A stretch of DNA of 35,832 nt from Gammaproteobacteria bacterium (GCA_003228405.1 QIDK01000104.1:1-35832); one strand, 5' to 3'. Numbered from the stretch's first letter, positions 1 to 8,656 are shown. Made by a program: numbers and translations. Notes: a model not told the origin generated them from the letters alone.

Positions 1-1
1 G

Positions 2-88
2 CAAAACTACAGTATGGAAGAAATATCTATCCGCTTGCCGCGGGATCAGTTGTTTGAGGATGAGCTGGAAGAATATGATCGTATGTAG
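2..88 (+). CDS. C-terminal end of an unidentified protein (5' truncated by window edge)
   Basis: The first bases read as an open frame of 28 codons ending in TAG, giving a very acidic tail that contains MEEISIRLPRDQLFEDELEE. The acidic, soluble-looking composition and the absence of stops suggest the genuine 3' end of a plus-strand gene that starts before the window. There is too little sequence to assign a family. The next 38 bases are unremarkable and a dispersed repeat follows. Confidence 0.5.
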   Translation, partial: QNYSMEEISIRLPRDQLFEDELEEYDRM

Positions 89-126
89 TGGCTGATTTGT
101 CTGTATAAAACATCAGAATAACAACC

Positions 127-199
127 TGTGTCGGGAACCCGGTGGCCTTAACACTGCAGAGTCACTGGATTCCAGCTAGAAGCATGCTGGAATGACAGA
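127..199. repeat. Dispersed repeat E, copy 1 (TCATTCCAGC... type)
   Basis: Contains CACTGGATTCCAGCTAGAAG followed by CATGCTGGAATGACA. The same words occur in inverse orientation at 16969-17058, with a weaker partial copy at 19331-19366. The arms CTGGATTCCAG and CTGGAAT can fold on each other. This is an intergenic repeat type with no coding content. Apart from it and a 23-base fragment at 366-388, I see nothing gene-like between 89 and 439. Confidence 0.75.
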
Positions 200-365
200 G
201 CATGAAGTTTCCAGACATACCCGTACATACTCTCACAAAAGCGGAGAAGAGCCGTTAATAAGCTTTAGAAAAATAACGCCTGCAGAAGAAACTCTTTTTG
301 TTATGCTTCTTTGCATATAAGGCCGCTATTTTATCAGCTGATTCATTAGTAATTTACTGACCGGG

Positions 366-388
366 CCAGGGGAAGTTCTGATTTAATC
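366..388 (+). repeat. Possible solo end of MITE-like repeat J
   Basis: CCAGGGGAAGTTCTGATTT and the following AATC closely resemble the terminal sequence of the MITE-like element at 4016-4084, with one inserted G and two substitutions. No partner end is visible nearby, so it may be a solo end or chance similarity. Confidence 0.35.
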
Positions 389-439
389 TGATTGATGAGA
401 TAGCTAATTAAAAGTATCTCTTTCCTTAAGCTATGGCTT

Positions 440-604
440 TCAGCTTAATTTTTTTATTTTGGCAGCATTGGTATTCCTGGTTTTATCACTAAATATAAAT
501 TTACCTGCTAATACACGGCCCTTCATACCCGGGTCACATTTTTTATGCTCTACTCGCTGACACCTGCCATCTACTTCGTGGGGGCATCCCCAGCCACCGC
601 TCAT
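440..604 (-). CDS. Small Cys-containing protein, conserved-hypothetical type
   Basis: A 54-residue protein starting MSGGWGCPHEVDGRC, with Cys at 7, 15 and 23 and a CDPGMKG segment, then a basic tail. ATG at 604 is chosen because AAGGTG lies six bases upstream. A GTG at 637 in the same frame would add 11 residues, and that extension also reads plausibly. The Cys/His spacing could bind a metal, but this is inference. A possible sigma-70 promoter (TTGCTA, 16 bases, TATAGT on the minus strand) lies at 664-691. The gene diverges from gdhA. I have an impression that the CPHE...CDPGMKG pattern recurs in gammaproteobacteria, but cannot attach a function. Confidence 0.6.
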   Translation of the reverse strand: MSGGWGCPHEVDGRCQRVEHKKCDPGMKGRVLAGKFIFSDKTRNTNAAKIKKLS

Positions 605-663
605 ATTTTTCACCTTAAATTGAACCTGAACAAACACACTTACTCATTGTCTGTCATAGTGCT

Positions 664-691
664 ACTATAATTTGTTATTGTATTGTAGCAA
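664..691 (-). promoter_or_regulatory. Candidate sigma-70 promoter for the small Cys-containing gene
   Basis: On the minus strand TTGCTA (686-691) and TATAGT (664-669) are separated by 16 bases, about 60 bases before the ATG at 604. It rests on hexamer match only. Confidence 0.35.
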
Positions 692-714
692 AATTTCTGC
701 GTGTAACCTGCAAG

Positions 715-742
715 TTGATGGTATTAGAAATACTTGTATTTA
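715..742 (+). promoter_or_regulatory. Candidate promoter of glutamate dehydrogenase with internal palindrome
   Basis: TTGATG (715-720) and TATTTA (737-742) are spaced by 16 bases. The spacer contains the perfect inverted repeat GTATT-AGA-AATAC (721-733), which could be an operator. A second short palindrome, CCTAT-GT-ATAGG, lies at 755-766. An alternative -35/-10 pair (TTGTAT 734-739 with TATGTA) is equally plausible. Confidence 0.3.
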
Positions 743-796
743 GTTTAATATATGCCTATGTATAGGTAGACACATTAAATAAACGGGAATAAAAAA

Positions 797-2218
797 ATGA
801 CGCAAATCAGTAATGAACCCAGCTTTCGTGAAAGTGTTGAGCTTATGGTCGATAAAGCAATGACCGCAATGAACCTGGATGCAGGTACGGCGCAGGCCAT
901 AAAATCCTGTAATGCCGTTTTACAGGTTCAGTTTCCGGTAAAAATCAGGGGCAAAATAGAGATTTTTACTGGCTGGCGAGCAACCCACAGCACCCATCGA
1001 TTACCCTCCAAAGGCGGCATCCGCTATGCCCCCTATGCTAATCAGAATGAAGTTGAAGCTCTGGCCGCGCTGATGACCTATAAATGTGCCATTGTTGATG
1101 TTCCCTTTGGCGGCTCCAAAGGTGCGCTGGTGATTGACCCGAACCTGTATGATCGGGATGAACTGGAATTAATTACCCGCCGCTTCACACTGGAACTGGT
1201 ACGTAAGGGTTTTTTAAGCCCGTCAACCAATGTGCCGGCACCGGATGTGGGTACAGGGCAACGGGAAATGGCCTGGATTGCCGATACCTACAAACACCTG
1301 CACCCCGAAGACATTAATTATGTCGCCTGTGTAACGGGAAAGCCCGTGCATCATGGAGGTATTCAGGGCCGCATTGAGGCCACCGGGCGAGGTGTTCAAT
1401 ACGCCATTCGCGAATTTTTCCGCCACTCTGAAGATGTTAAAAAGGCCAGGATGTCTGGCAGTCTTGATGGCAAAACCTGTATCATTCAGGGGCTGGGCAA
1501 TGTGGGTTATCATGCGGCCAAATTTTTATCAGAAGAAGACGGAGTTAAGATAACTGCCGTTATCGAACGTGACGGTGTGCTGATAAGTGATGATGGAATA
1601 CACATAGAAGACCTGTTTCAACATATCCTTGAACACGGCTCCATTAAAAACTTTCCATCGGCTCGTTTTGATGAAAACGGAATCGCCGCACTGGAAAAAG
1701 AATGCGATATATTAATCCCCGCAGCACTGGAAAGTCAGATCACCCTGGAAAATGCTGCACGAATTAATGCTAAATTAATTGTCGAGGCGGCCAATGGCCC
1801 TGTGACTTATGGTGCAGATGAAATATTGAATAAAAAAGGCACAATCATTATACCCGATGCCTATGCCAATGCGGGCGGTGTTACGGTTTCCTATTTTGAG
1901 TGGATTCGTAATATTTCTCACATTCGATTTGGTCGCATGCAAAAACGCCACGATGAGTTGCGGGGCCATAATATAGCCAGTATGGTCGAGGAAATCACCG
2001 GTAAAACAGTATCAGAAACCCTGCGCAACAGTATTACCCAGGGCGCAGAAGAACTCGACCTGGTGCGTTCCGGGCTTGATGACACCATGCGCCTGTCTTA
2101 TCAGCAAATACGCAATACCCTGGAAAATGATGAAAATGTGCATGACCTGCGCACAGCCTGCTACGTAACATCAATTAGCAAAATAGCCAGATCATACCTT
2201 GATATTGGAGTATTCTAA
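797..2218 (+). CDS. gdhA: Glu/Leu/Phe/Val dehydrogenase family, probable glutamate dehydrogenase
   Basis: A 473-residue cytoplasmic dehydrogenase that by family interconverts glutamate and 2-oxoglutarate plus ammonia. The N-terminal substrate domain carries KGGIRY (72-77), the catalytic-lysine segment PFGGSKGAL (103-111, Lys108) and PAPDVGTG (147-154, Asp150). The Rossmann domain has IQGLGNVGYHAAKF in the second half, followed by NAGGVTVSYFEW, typical of this family. The length fits the hexameric small GDH group. The start has GGGA ten bases upstream. Cofactor preference (NAD or NADP) and glutamate versus another amino acid cannot be settled by eye. The gene is followed at 65 bases by a nitrobindin-like gene that may be co-transcribed. 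Confidence 0.9.
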   Translation: MTQISNEPSFRESVELMVDKAMTAMNLDAGTAQAIKSCNAVLQVQFPVKIRGKIEIFTGWRATHSTHRLPSKGGIRYAPYANQNEVEALAALMTYKCAIVDVPFGGSKGALVIDPNLYDRDELELITRRFTLELVRKGFLSPSTNVPAPDVGTGQREMAWIADTYKHLHPEDINYVACVTGKPVHHGGIQGRIEATGRGVQYAIREFFRHSEDVKKARMSGSLDGKTCIIQGLGNVGYHAAKFLSEEDGVKITAVIERDGVLISDDGIHIEDLFQHILEHGSIKNFPSARFDENGIAALEKECDILIPAALESQITLENAARINAKLIVEAANGPVTYGADEILNKKGTIIIPDAYANAGGVTVSYFEWIRNISHIRFGRMQKRHDELRGHNIASMVEEITGKTVSETLRNSITQGAEELDLVRSGLDDTMRLSYQQIRNTLENDENVHDLRTACYVTSISKIARSYLDIGVF

Positions 2219-2282
2219 ACTCAGAGCAGATCTGGCGTATTTTTTTGCACCTGCAATTCCAGGCAGAAATCAGGAGAAACCA

Positions 2283-2840
2283 ATGAGTGAAGAAATCATA
2301 AAAAATCTCGGGCCACTGGCCGCATTAGCCGGCATATGGGAAGGTGACAAAGGCATAGATATATCCAGAATAAACAGCAGGGAGACCGAAACAAAATTTC
2401 GTGAACGCATGGTATTTGAACCTCTGGGGCCGGTTAATAATGGCCCACAGAAATTATATGGCTTAAGGTACTCTACAACGGCCTGGCGCCTGGGCGAAGA
2501 TGATGGCTTCCACGAAGAAGTCGGTTACTGGTTATGGGACAGTGATCGCAAACAGGTATTACGCTGTTTTATGGTGCCCAGGGGCGTATTAATTAATGCC
2601 GGCGGAGATGCACAGGCCAATAGTAAAAGCTTTCATTTAGAGGCAGAAGTCGGCTCTGAAACCTATGGCATACTATCTAATAAATTTTTAGATGAAACCT
2701 ATAAAACTAAAAAATACCTGCTGGATGTCACTGTGCATGATGATGCCAGCTTCAGCTATAAAGAAGACACCCAGTTATGGATACCCGTTAGTAATGCCAT
2801 TTTTCATCATACGGATCAGAACACATTACACAAAGTTTAA
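2283..2840 (+). CDS. Nitrobindin/THAP4-like heme-binding beta-barrel family protein
   Basis: A 185-residue protein with GIWEG (17-21), the GxWxG signature near the start of nitrobindin-like FABP-fold domains. It has alternating beta-strand-like stretches and a C-terminal FHHTDQNTLHKV block with candidate ligand histidines. I start at ATG 2283 because CAGGAGA lies just upstream. The longer frame from 2199 overlaps gdhA and adds 28 residues unlike the family. Known members bind heme or small hydrophobic ligands; heme binding here is inference. It lies 65 bases after gdhA. A degenerate copy of its 3' end sits at 4188-4252. Confidence 0.7.
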   Translation: MSEEIIKNLGPLAALAGIWEGDKGIDISRINSRETETKFRERMVFEPLGPVNNGPQKLYGLRYSTTAWRLGEDDGFHEEVGYWLWDSDRKQVLRCFMVPRGVLINAGGDAQANSKSFHLEAEVGSETYGILSNKFLDETYKTKKYLLDVTVHDDASFSYKEDTQLWIPVSNAIFHHTDQNTLHKV

Positions 2841-2846
2841 TTATAT

Positions 2847-2952
2847 CCAGGGAATCTCTGATTAAGTCACAGGTTTCGCCGCACAGGAACACATCCCACT
2901 TTTTTCTTTTGCGCACTCTGATCAGTCAGGATGACTTATTCAGAGCTTGCGC
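2847..2952. repeat. MITE-like repeat J (copy 3) with strong hairpin
   Basis: Begins with CCAGGGAATCTCTGATTAAG then TC (2847-2868), matching the ends of the element at 4016-4084. The inverse end GACTTATTCAGAG lies at 2933-2945. Inside, GCGCACTCTGA (2911-2921) pairs with TCAGAGCTTGCGC (2940-2952). Placed seven bases after the stop of the preceding gene, the hairpin may also work as a transcription stop. The interval 2841-3090 holds nothing else but the glutathione transferase promoter. Confidence 0.55.
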
Positions 2953-3063
2953 AAGACACCTCTGATTGAATCTGCCTGGGTTTAGCCAGCGCAAATAACC
3001 CTGACTTGCAACTTTAAAATAAAAGTAATACACTCATCTGACTTAAAACGATTAAAGTCACTC

Positions 3064-3069
3064 TATAAT
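3064..3069 (+). promoter_or_regulatory. Perfect -10 box (TATAAT) of the glutathione transferase gene
   Basis: TATAAT lies 21 bases before the ATG at 3091. No good -35 is present at 16-18 bases (CTTAAA-like at best). The ribosome site AGGA follows at 3081-3084, so the leader would be very short. Confidence 0.45.
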
Positions 3070-3090
3070 CAATGCAAACAGGAAAATGCT

Positions 3091-3693
3091 ATGGATATAA
3101 CACTGTATTACACCCCTCAAACCCGCTCTGTTCGACCACGCTGGTTACTGGAAGAGCTGGGCCTTGACTACAAGTTGCACCCAATTGATTTATTTGCAGG
3201 TGAAGGCGAATCTAAAGAGTATAAAGAAATTAACCCATTGGGCGCCGTGCCCGCCATGAAAATTGGTGATCAGATAATGCTGGAATCCGGTGCCATGTGC
3301 CACTGGCTGACCGATTTTCACCCTGATAAAAAACTGGCACCTGCTGTTCAGGACCCGACAAGGCCAAAATATGAGCAATGGATGATGTTCTCTCAGGCCA
3401 CTCTGGAAATGCAGCCATGGCTGGTATTACTGCATTCAAAAATATTGCCTGAAGCAGATCGGGTAGATGATATTGTTCCCTGGGCCGAGCAACGCCATCA
3501 GTCAATTTTAAAGGTACTGAATGCAGCGCTTGAGGGTAAAGATTATTTACTGGGAGATGAATTTAGCACAGCCGATATTATGGTTGGATCAACACTGATG
3601 TTCGTGCCGGAGACCCTGACAGAATTTCCAGAATTACAGGCTTACATAAAAAGGTTAAACGACAGGCCGGCATTTAAACGAGCGACAAATTAG
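3091..3693 (+). CDS. Glutathione S-transferase family protein
   Basis: A 200-residue cytosolic GST. The thioredoxin-like N-terminal domain (about 1-78) starts DITLYYTPQTRSVRPRWLLE, with the cis-Pro segment LGAVPAM (about 50-56) and the glutathione gamma-Glu contact LESGAM. The all-alpha C-terminal domain ends with LNDRPAFKRA, a common GST ending. The start has AGGA seven bases upstream. By family it conjugates glutathione to electrophiles or reduces peroxides; the substrate cannot be told. It appears monocistronic, with its own -10 box and no gene in the next 650 bases. Confidence 0.9.
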   Translation: MDITLYYTPQTRSVRPRWLLEELGLDYKLHPIDLFAGEGESKEYKEINPLGAVPAMKIGDQIMLESGAMCHWLTDFHPDKKLAPAVQDPTRPKYEQWMMFSQATLEMQPWLVLLHSKILPEADRVDDIVPWAEQRHQSILKVLNAALEGKDYLLGDEFSTADIMVGSTLMFVPETLTEFPELQAYIKRLNDRPAFKRATN

Positions 3694-3782
3694 GTAACTG
3701 CCTCGAATGGCACTTACTAATGAATCTGGATAAAAGAATACCTGTCATTTATCCAGAGAAGCATAACAAAAATAGTTTCTCC

Positions 3783-3908
3783 TGTAGGAGTTAGCTTTAG
3801 CTGACGATAATGATTGCGATGCGAAGCGAGCCGTTAAAACTATATTATAGTTTATCGTCTCGCTTCGTATTGTCAGGAACATCATCAGCTAAAGCTAACT
3901 CCTTGTAC
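3783..3908. repeat. Palindromic intergenic element G
   Basis: Perfect 18-base arms GGAGTTAGCTTTAGCTGA (3787-3804) and its complement (3885-3902) enclose about 80 bases. These contain a second inverted pair, GCGAAGCGAG near 3820 and CTCGCTTCG near 3860. It has the size and nested-stem form of a non-autonomous mobile element or a structured-RNA cassette. No second full copy is in the window. Confidence 0.75.
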
Positions 3909-3945
3909 AATTTTTTCTAAAGCTTATTAGCAGTATTTTTAAATA

Positions 3946-4252
3946 TGGTTCCCACGCAGTATCGAGGGTACAGGCTTAAACCTATTCTACAGTCATAGAT
4001 ACCGTGTTTTCAGAACCAGGGAACCTCTGATCAAGTCGTGATTGTGATCTTATTGTCAACCAGACTTAATCAGAAGTTCCCTGGCTTCTCTTAAGAGTTT
4101 TAGCAATGCATCAAATTTTGATGGCATCACATATAAAATAGCTTCTTTATTTTTTTCACTCAGCGCAATATTCACACCCAGCTCTGGTTACCCGTTAATA
4201 ATGCTATTTTCATCATACGGATCAGAATACTTTACAAAAAATTCAGTTTAAA
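3946..4252. pseudogene. Chimeric gene remnant made from pieces of two genes in this window
   Basis: Bases 4107-4187 match 7513-7593 (3' end of the unknown exported-protein gene) with 3 differences in 81. Bases 4188-4236 then match 2781-2830 (3' end of the nitrobindin-like gene). The switch falls on CCCAGCTCTGG (4177-4187), which is 11/11 with the first source and 9/11 with the second. Further left, 3946-4015 resembles the flank 7424-7490, including a TTCCCACGCAG word. The two sources are on opposite strands, so neither frame survives. A MITE-like element interrupts the remnant at 4016-4084. The rest of 3694-4351 holds only element G and no gene. Confidence 0.8.
4016..4084. mobile_element. MITE-like element J (copy 1), 69 bases with 22-base terminal inverted repeats
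   Basis: The left end CCAGGGAACCTCTGATCAAG plus TC and the right end GACTTAATCAGAAGTTCCCT plus GG are complementary at 20 of 22 positions. The interior is 25 bases and has no coding capacity. It sits inside the chimeric remnant. Related sequence is found at 14062-14103 (half copy, about 90% identical), 2847-2952 and possibly 366-388. The transposase family that would move it is not encoded in the window. Confidence 0.75.
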
Positions 4253-4351
4253 CTAAATTTCTGCTGGCCCTGTAACAGAATATCAACAGATTAATATGCA
4301 AATGTTTGAGCCTTAACAGTGCAACGAACATGATTAAAGAGTAGCATCCCT

Positions 4352-6073
4352 TTAATTTTCTTTAATCTTAGCCTGTCTGCCCTGAGCCTGAATTACTTTT
4401 AGCTGATCCCGAAAAAATATAAAATCTAAAGCCTCTGAGTTAATAAGCTTCAGCTGTGTTATATAATCTTCCATTTCCTTATACTGCTTATTCTCATAGG
4501 CTGAAGCCGTCAGTTTTAACAGACGATTTTCAATATTCTGCATGCCCTGTTTTGCGGTTTTATTTTCAGCATCCAGCTCTAATGCCTGCTCATAAAAATA
4601 AAATGCATTATTATTTACAGGTTTAACATAATCTCTGCTTGCCACAGCACTTCTGGCCTGATTAAACAGGTTATCCAGTTTTTCCTGTTGCGTTATAGAC
4701 TGCTGGTCTTTCTGTTGACTGGGCAGCTGATTTTGCTGTTGCGGCGGCTGTTGCCTGGCCTGCTGAACAGTATTAATATCTTCAGGCGCGGTTGAATCGC
4801 TCATTATCCAGCTTAGAAAGACGATTAATAAAACGACTACAGAACCGACTATCGCTATGGGCTGCCAGGGTTTTTCAAAGCTGGCAGTAAACCCGCCTGC
4901 TTTTTTAATACTACTGCCAGATGCTGGTTTAGCTGAATCAGGTATCGCGGTTTCTGCAGCAGATGATTTTGTAATTGCCGGTCTATTTTCACCTCCAGCA
5001 AACGTTGCATCACTATAGCCCGTATTTCTTATACCTTGCGCATCAATAAGCCCCAGAGTTCCACTTGATCTGGACATCTCCGTATTATAACCTAGCTCCG
5101 TATCAGACCATGACAGCTCCGTTTCATCGGCAGGCTCGGGTGGATTTATCATATAATCGGGTAAGGCTGGAGCCGGGGTTTTACCAAGTAACATATCGGC
5201 CCAGCTGAGAATATTTCTGGGACGTTCTTCTATTTTAAACATCAGGGCCTTATCTACGGCCAGCAGGAAATTTTCAGAATACTCACCTTCTGCCAGTATG
5301 GAAACCGGCTCATAGGAATCTATGCCCTTTTCCAGAAAACCGCCACCTCTAAATAGCGCATCTACGGGTTTTTTGCCGGTAATGCCGAAATAAATACTGG
5401 CACCCATTGAATAAATATCAGTCCATGGCCCCTGCTTTCCAGAGCCTTCATTGTATTGCTCAAAAGGTGCATATCCAATAGTAACCAGACTGGTCAGGGC
5501 TTTGGTTTTACCACCAATTGACTGTCGAGCAGAGCCAAAATCAAGCAGGATGGGTGAACTATTATCACAGATATAAATATTTGCAGGTTTGATATCTCTG
5601 TGTATAAAACCCGCATTATGCACCAGAGACAAACCATCCATAATGGGAATAAAGGTATCAAGCAGCTTATCTTCTGAAAATGTAGTTTCCTGTTTATATA
5701 CCTTTGACAGATCTTTACCCTGGGCGTATTCCATTACCATATAGGCGGTATTATTTTCTTCAAATACATTCAGCACGCGCACGATATTGGGGTGGTTAAA
5801 TTTTACCAGGGTTCGGGCTTCAGCAACAAACCGCTCCAGCCCCCAGTTATACAACTTTTTCTGCTCTCCCGTTTTAGGATAAACCATGCTATCTGATTCA
5901 CGAGAGGCAAAATCTTCGGGCATAAACTCCTTTATAGCGACATTACGATCCAGGTTGTTATCACGGGCCAGATAAGTAATGCCGAAGCCACCTCGACCGA
6001 TGACTTTTATAATTTCATACCAGTGGAGCACATAGCCCACATCAAGTGAATTTTTATTGGGTCGTAATTCCAT
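4352..6073 (-). CDS. Membrane-anchored Ser/Thr protein kinase (Hanks type) with C-terminal repeat region
   Basis: About 573 residues. Numbered from the in-frame GTG one codon upstream, the kinase domain spans 20-285 with Gly-rich loop GRGGFG (27-32), ATP Lys49 in AIKEF, HRDIKPAN (159-166), DFGSAR (179-184) and GYAPFEQY (201-208), so it looks active. A linker follows, then a transmembrane helix (about 407-425), a Gln-rich stretch (437-465) and a helical tail with a TPR-like segment (FYFYEQALELDAENKTA). The kinase would face the cytoplasm and the tail the periplasm. I use ATG 6073; GTG 6076 is equivalent. Neither a PP2C phosphatase nor type VI secretion genes lie nearby, so its target is unknown. 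Confidence 0.88.
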   Translation of the reverse strand: MELRPNKNSLDVGYVLHWYEIIKVIGRGGFGITYLARDNNLDRNVAIKEFMPEDFASRESDSMVYPKTGEQKKLYNWGLERFVAEARTLVKFNHPNIVRVLNVFEENNTAYMVMEYAQGKDLSKVYKQETTFSEDKLLDTFIPIMDGLSLVHNAGFIHRDIKPANIYICDNSSPILLDFGSARQSIGGKTKALTSLVTIGYAPFEQYNEGSGKQGPWTDIYSMGASIYFGITGKKPVDALFRGGGFLEKGIDSYEPVSILAEGEYSENFLLAVDKALMFKIEERPRNILSWADMLLGKTPAPALPDYMINPPEPADETELSWSDTELGYNTEMSRSSGTLGLIDAQGIRNTGYSDATFAGGENRPAITKSSAAETAIPDSAKPASGSSIKKAGGFTASFEKPWQPIAIVGSVVVLLIVFLSWIMSDSTAPEDINTVQQARQQPPQQQNQLPSQQKDQQSITQQEKLDNLFNQARSAVASRDYVKPVNNNAFYFYEQALELDAENKTAKQGMQNIENRLLKLTASAYENKQYKEMEDYITQLKLINSEALDFIFFRDQLKVIQAQGRQAKIKEN

Positions 6074-6296
6074 CACGATACTCAGTATTTCCAGTGCCAG
6101 CCATTATAGTTATAATAAAGTAAATACTATTACCTTTTTTTCGAAGCATTTATATTTTGCCTTTATACACATTTCATTAATTTGAATAAATTAGCATCAC
6201 TAACCCTAATACTGTAAGCATGCCTGACATTAAAATAAACAGCAAGTTTGACCTGAAATTCAATTTAATGAAGTACTTATTTTATAATCTACAGCA

Positions 6297-7232
<936 letters not shown>

Positions 7233-7282
7233 TCACTACTGTTTTATCCTGTTCCAACGGCCCCCTGTGAGAAGCCATAAAA

Positions 7283-7359
7283 TAAAAGTCAAAAGCTATT
7301 TACCGCAAATAAACGCAAATGCACGCAATGTTTTTATTTGTGCACCTGCGGTGCACAAA
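7283..7359. repeat. Hairpin repeat A (decamer type), partial copy 1
   Basis: Three decamer-like units CGCAAATAAA, CGCAAATGCA and CGCAATGTTT (7303-7332) are followed by the GC cap GTGCACCTGCGGTGCAC (about 7340-7356). The opposite arm is missing. Related full copies lie at 11813-11962, 22092-22241, 23213-23342 and 28932-29070. Confidence 0.7.
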
Positions 7360-7371
7360 CCAGAATTATCT

Positions 7372-7453
7372 GGTTCCCACGGTCCCCGTGGGAATCCATA
7401 CCCTATTATATTATGCAGCCATATGCATTCCCACGCAGGAGCGAGGGAACGAG
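7372..7453. repeat. TTCCCACG-type palindromic repeats (family F), two units
   Basis: GGTTCCCACGG and CCGTGGGAATCC form a near-perfect hairpin at 7372-7396. A diverged unit, TTCCCACGCAGGAGCGAGGG, follows around 7429-7448. The second unit and its flank were duplicated into the chimeric remnant near 3946. A further diverged unit lies near 35168. The spacer 7218-7461 contains only these and repeat A. Confidence 0.6.
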
Positions 7454-7461
7454 TTACAAAC

Positions 7462-8151
7462 CTAGTCTACAGACGTAGATTCAGATGTTGTTTCCTTTAA
7501 TGGTTTAACTATTGCATCAAATTTTGATGGCATCACATATAAAATCACTTCTTTATTTTTTTCACTCAGCGCAATATCCACACCCAGCTCTGGATATAGC
7601 CAATGAACCGCATCACTTTCTACATCTGCCCGTTTTTCTGCCGGCTGACCAAAACGGTTTACCAGCAGCTCGGCATCCAGATTAACCTTAGGCAAATACG
7701 TTATTGAGGCAATGGGCGAGCGTTTAACTTTAACAACATCTTCATCAGTCAGGGTCACTTTACGCGTGCCACTGCCCAGAGTGGCAATACGCAAACCGCG
7801 GTTATACATTGCTTCGATTTCTTTATCTGATATATCAATGGCCATCACCATTTTAGATTTAAGGCCGGCAATTTTCACTTCACTAAAAAAAGCTTCGATA
7901 ACAGCTTTTGACTGTTTGGGCACAAACAGGGATATTTCAGGTATTTCCTTAAATAACTGTTGCGCATCACCAAGCGTAGACTGGCCAATCACTAAATGAA
8001 AAACGCGAGTATAGCCAGAATCAAGCTGTTCTATCTGCCAGGGGAAACCCGCGTGTTCGGTTTCGACCTGTTTAAATGAGGATAAATAAATGCCTGCTGC
8101 AAGTGCCAGTATGGTGAACCCCAGTACGCTTAAAAAAACATGTTTACGCAT
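7462..8151 (-). CDS. Unknown exported or membrane-anchored protein
   Basis: About 229 residues from ATG 8151, beginning MRKHVFLSVLGFTILALAAG: a short basic start and one hydrophobic segment, i.e. a signal peptide or N-terminal anchor. The remainder is soluble-looking, mixed alpha/beta and lysine-rich, with no motif I recognise. The longer frame from 8199 overlaps the upstream gene and puts 16 residues before the hydrophobic start, so I reject it. With ATG 8151 only one base separates it from the upstream membrane-protein stop, so the two genes are surely an operon. The 3' end was duplicated into the chimeric remnant at 4107-4187. Confidence 0.75.
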   Translation of the reverse strand: MRKHVFLSVLGFTILALAAGIYLSSFKQVETEHAGFPWQIEQLDSGYTRVFHLVIGQSTLGDAQQLFKEIPEISLFVPKQSKAVIEAFFSEVKIAGLKSKMVMAIDISDKEIEAMYNRGLRIATLGSGTRKVTLTDEDVVKVKRSPIASITYLPKVNLDAELLVNRFGQPAEKRADVESDAVHWLYPELGVDIALSEKNKEVILYVMPSKFDAIVKPLKETTSESTSVD

Positions 8152-8152
8152 A

Positions 8153-8656
8153 TTAATTTTCTTCGACCGGGGGCAGTGCATTTTCAGGAAAACGTTCACT
8201 TACCCAGTTTGGTAACATGGCCGTTTTTGCCATATTCAGAGATTCAGATTCGAATATGATTAAGCCCAGTACCGTTACCATGGTGGGTAAAAAAGCAGCG
8301 CCGCCAAATGCCCAGTGCTGTGGTTTCATATCGCCACCGGAGAGCAGATAAATAATGCCGAATATTGCTCCCATAATAGCCAGCATCAATAGAAAAAACC
8401 GGCTACGCCGTGCTGCAATCTGCCAGTGCCCACTGACATACCAGCTGGCCTTTTTTTTAGCTCGTTGTGCGCCCCAGAATATATAGATTAAGCTGGCAAC
8501 TGAAAAAACGGGGATAAAGACAACAAAATGCGTCAATGAGCTTGCGCTCATAATCGCAACAAACACCAGTATATGGTTGAAAATTAAATTCGTTAAAAAC
8601 ACCTCATGGGGAACACGGGCTTTTTTTAAGTCTTCGGGGGGTACATCATATTTCAT
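8153..8656 (-). CDS. Unknown integral membrane protein, about four transmembrane segments
   Basis: 167 residues. Hydrophobic helices lie near 20-40, 42-62, 87-106 and 116-135. Between helices 2 and 3 is a positively charged loop (AQRAKKKASW), and the tail is soluble. No catalytic motif or named family is recognised. It is the first gene of a tight two-gene unit with the exported protein downstream (one-base gap), which suggests the two products act together at the inner membrane. Upstream, 8657-8962 holds only repeats. Confidence 0.72.
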   Translation of the reverse strand: MKYDVPPEDLKKARVPHEVFLTNLIFNHILVFVAIMSASSLTHFVVFIPVFSVASLIYIFWGAQRAKKKASWYVSGHWQIAARRSRFFLLMLAIMGAIFGIIYLLSGGDMKPQHWAFGGAAFLPTMVTVLGLIIFESESLNMAKTAMLPNWVSERFPENALPPVEEN

